64,000 nt of DNA, from NCBI RefSeq assembly GCF_963576615.1, contig NC_088708.1, forward strand, positions 9,858,001 to 9,922,000, written 5' to 3'. A model generated the notes under the pieces. The model was not told where the DNA came from. It worked only from the letters and a program-made list of their open reading frames with translations, and searched no databases. The stretch is from Watersipora subatra. Its lineage: Eukaryota > Bryozoa > Gymnolaemata > Cheilostomatida > Watersiporidae. Of the stretch, positions 63,601 to 64,000 are shown piece by piece (position 1 is the first letter of the stretch; every line of letters begins with the position of its first letter). The position numbers and the translations under genes were made by a program.

Positions 63601-63848
63601 ATGAAAAACTACATGCACTTACAATGGCTGAATGTTTTTATTAAATTATTATGTTAAAATCCTGCAAGATTAAGCCTTCAACACCGATAATATATTGCCA
63701 GGACTGTCAAATAGCATGTAAAAGTTACATATAGTAACAATAGTTACAATGTAAATATACGGCCAGCAGCTACATTCTTTTTGCTCATAAACTCACCATA
63801 AACTTCTCGAGCCACATTTTTTACTTCAACAGTGATGTACCATCCAGG
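57652..63848 (-). CDS. TSR1: TSR1 pre-40S ribosome maturation factor, C-terminal five exons
   Basis: Exons in gene order: 63848-63797, 61586-61375, 60534-60294, 59423-59349, 57821-57652. They join in phase to 249 residues plus TAG. TSR1 is a catalytically inactive BMS1-family translational-GTPase-like protein bound to pre-40S particles. This stretch is its conserved C-terminal ribosome-biogenesis domain. Matching segments are EQKMSVLHFTVRR, IIQCGFRRFECNPIFSDHS and DKHK (exon at 61375), YAPVTFPPAAVLVFKES and LVLSGHPYKI (60294), WFKVVELKTKWGRRGHIKEA (59349), and GTHGHMKCVFDSQLKSQDT then YKRVFPKWTY (57652). The first exon, PGWYITVEVKNVAREVY, is short, and its acceptor lies within a tandem repeat, so its 5' border is the least certain. 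Upstream exons are beyond the window. Confidence 0.95.
57822..59348. other. Last TSR1 intron
   Basis: 1.5 kb containing fold-back family D copy 2 (58519-58915). The rest shows nothing recognisable. Confidence 0.55.
58519..58915. mobile_element. Fold-back family D, copy 2 (~390 bp)
   Basis: Same inverted arms as 30911-31329 (gatgtttgaggtgatctgac ... cctggcaatcagatcacctc). A second terminus-like aacttgcacaaaattttag follows at about 58892, so the right border is uncertain. It lies in the last TSR1 intron. Confidence 0.6.
59424..60293. other. TSR1 intron, plain
   Basis: No exon or element recognised. The next intron (60535-61374) is also plain. Confidence 0.5.
62015..62352. mobile_element. MITE-like element with AGCSTGGTTYCCATAT ends and TTAA flanks
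   Basis: The left end reads AGCGTGGTTCCCATATCGGC and the reverse complement of the right end reads AGCCTGGTTTCCATATACGC. TTAA flanks both sides (62011-62014 and 62353-62356). The interior is notably richer in GC than the surrounding intron. No transposase ORF. It lies in a TSR1 intron about 150 bases from TTAA fold-back copy 4. Confidence 0.75.
62504..63380 (+). mobile_element. TTAA fold-back element, copy 4 (877 bp)
   Basis: It is bounded by TTAA at 62500-62503 and 63381-63384, with the same inverted termini and core. It lies in a TSR1 intron. Confidence 0.9.
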
Positions 63849-64000
63849 CTAAAACAGATATACTGCATGTCAGAGAACAGTGATGTACCATCCAGGCTAA
63901 AACAGACTGCATGTCAGAGTTAAGCTAGCATAAATATTTACTTCAACGGTGATGTACCATCCAGGCTAAAACAGATATACTGCATGTCAGAGAACAGTGA
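63831..64000. repeat. ~47-bp tandem repeat overlapping a TSR1 acceptor, 3+ copies
   Basis: Units contain gtgatgtaccatccaggct, aaaacagatatactgcatg and tcagagaaca. On the TSR1 strand each unit carries a 3' splice site (ctgttttag|CCTGG) plus the first bases of the exon. Only the copy at 63848 runs on into the complete exon. The array continues past the window edge. Confidence 0.88.

Overview
This window is animal (metazoan) nuclear DNA: AT-rich, intron-dense, with GT-AG introns and many short repeats inside introns. It holds five protein genes, all recognisable by homology to human proteins. The organism is a non-vertebrate bilaterian; a mollusc or other lophotrochozoan is a guess from intron density and repeat style, not something the sequence proves. 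No prokaryotic, viral or retroelement coding sequence was seen.

Layout. (1) 25-12068, plus strand: the last 23 exons of CCDC171, a long coiled-coil protein; its 5' exons lie before the window. (2) 12529-44017, minus strand: a complete 27-exon gene for centlein (CNTLN), a centriole and centrosome-cohesion protein, convergent with CCDC171. The 27 exons join in phase into 1204 codons plus a stop. (3) 44018-48309: an intergenic stretch carrying a hAT-like non-autonomous transposon with exact 8-bp target duplications and dense subterminal repeats. (4) 48310-50262, plus: ERMARD, a 650-residue DUF4209 protein whose whole coding sequence is one exon. (5) 50867-57535, plus: ZNF622/REI1, seven exons, 372 residues, a cytoplasmic 60S maturation factor. 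(6) 57652-63848, minus: the last five exons of TSR1, a 40S ribosome maturation factor, convergent with ZNF622. TSR1 continues beyond the right edge.

CCDC171 and CNTLN are also linked on human 9p22, so the left half looks like conserved animal linkage. ZNF622 and TSR1 both act in ribosome assembly (60S and 40S) and sit tail to tail with overlapping 3' ends. The introns are mosaics: a four-copy family of ~0.9 kb fold-back elements flanked by TTAA, two smaller TTAA/TTA elements, another fold-back family, and many minisatellites. Two minisatellites have repeat units that include a 3' splice site plus the first bases of the exon. A further intron block is a composite of two recent duplications and carries a fragment of CNTLN exon 10.
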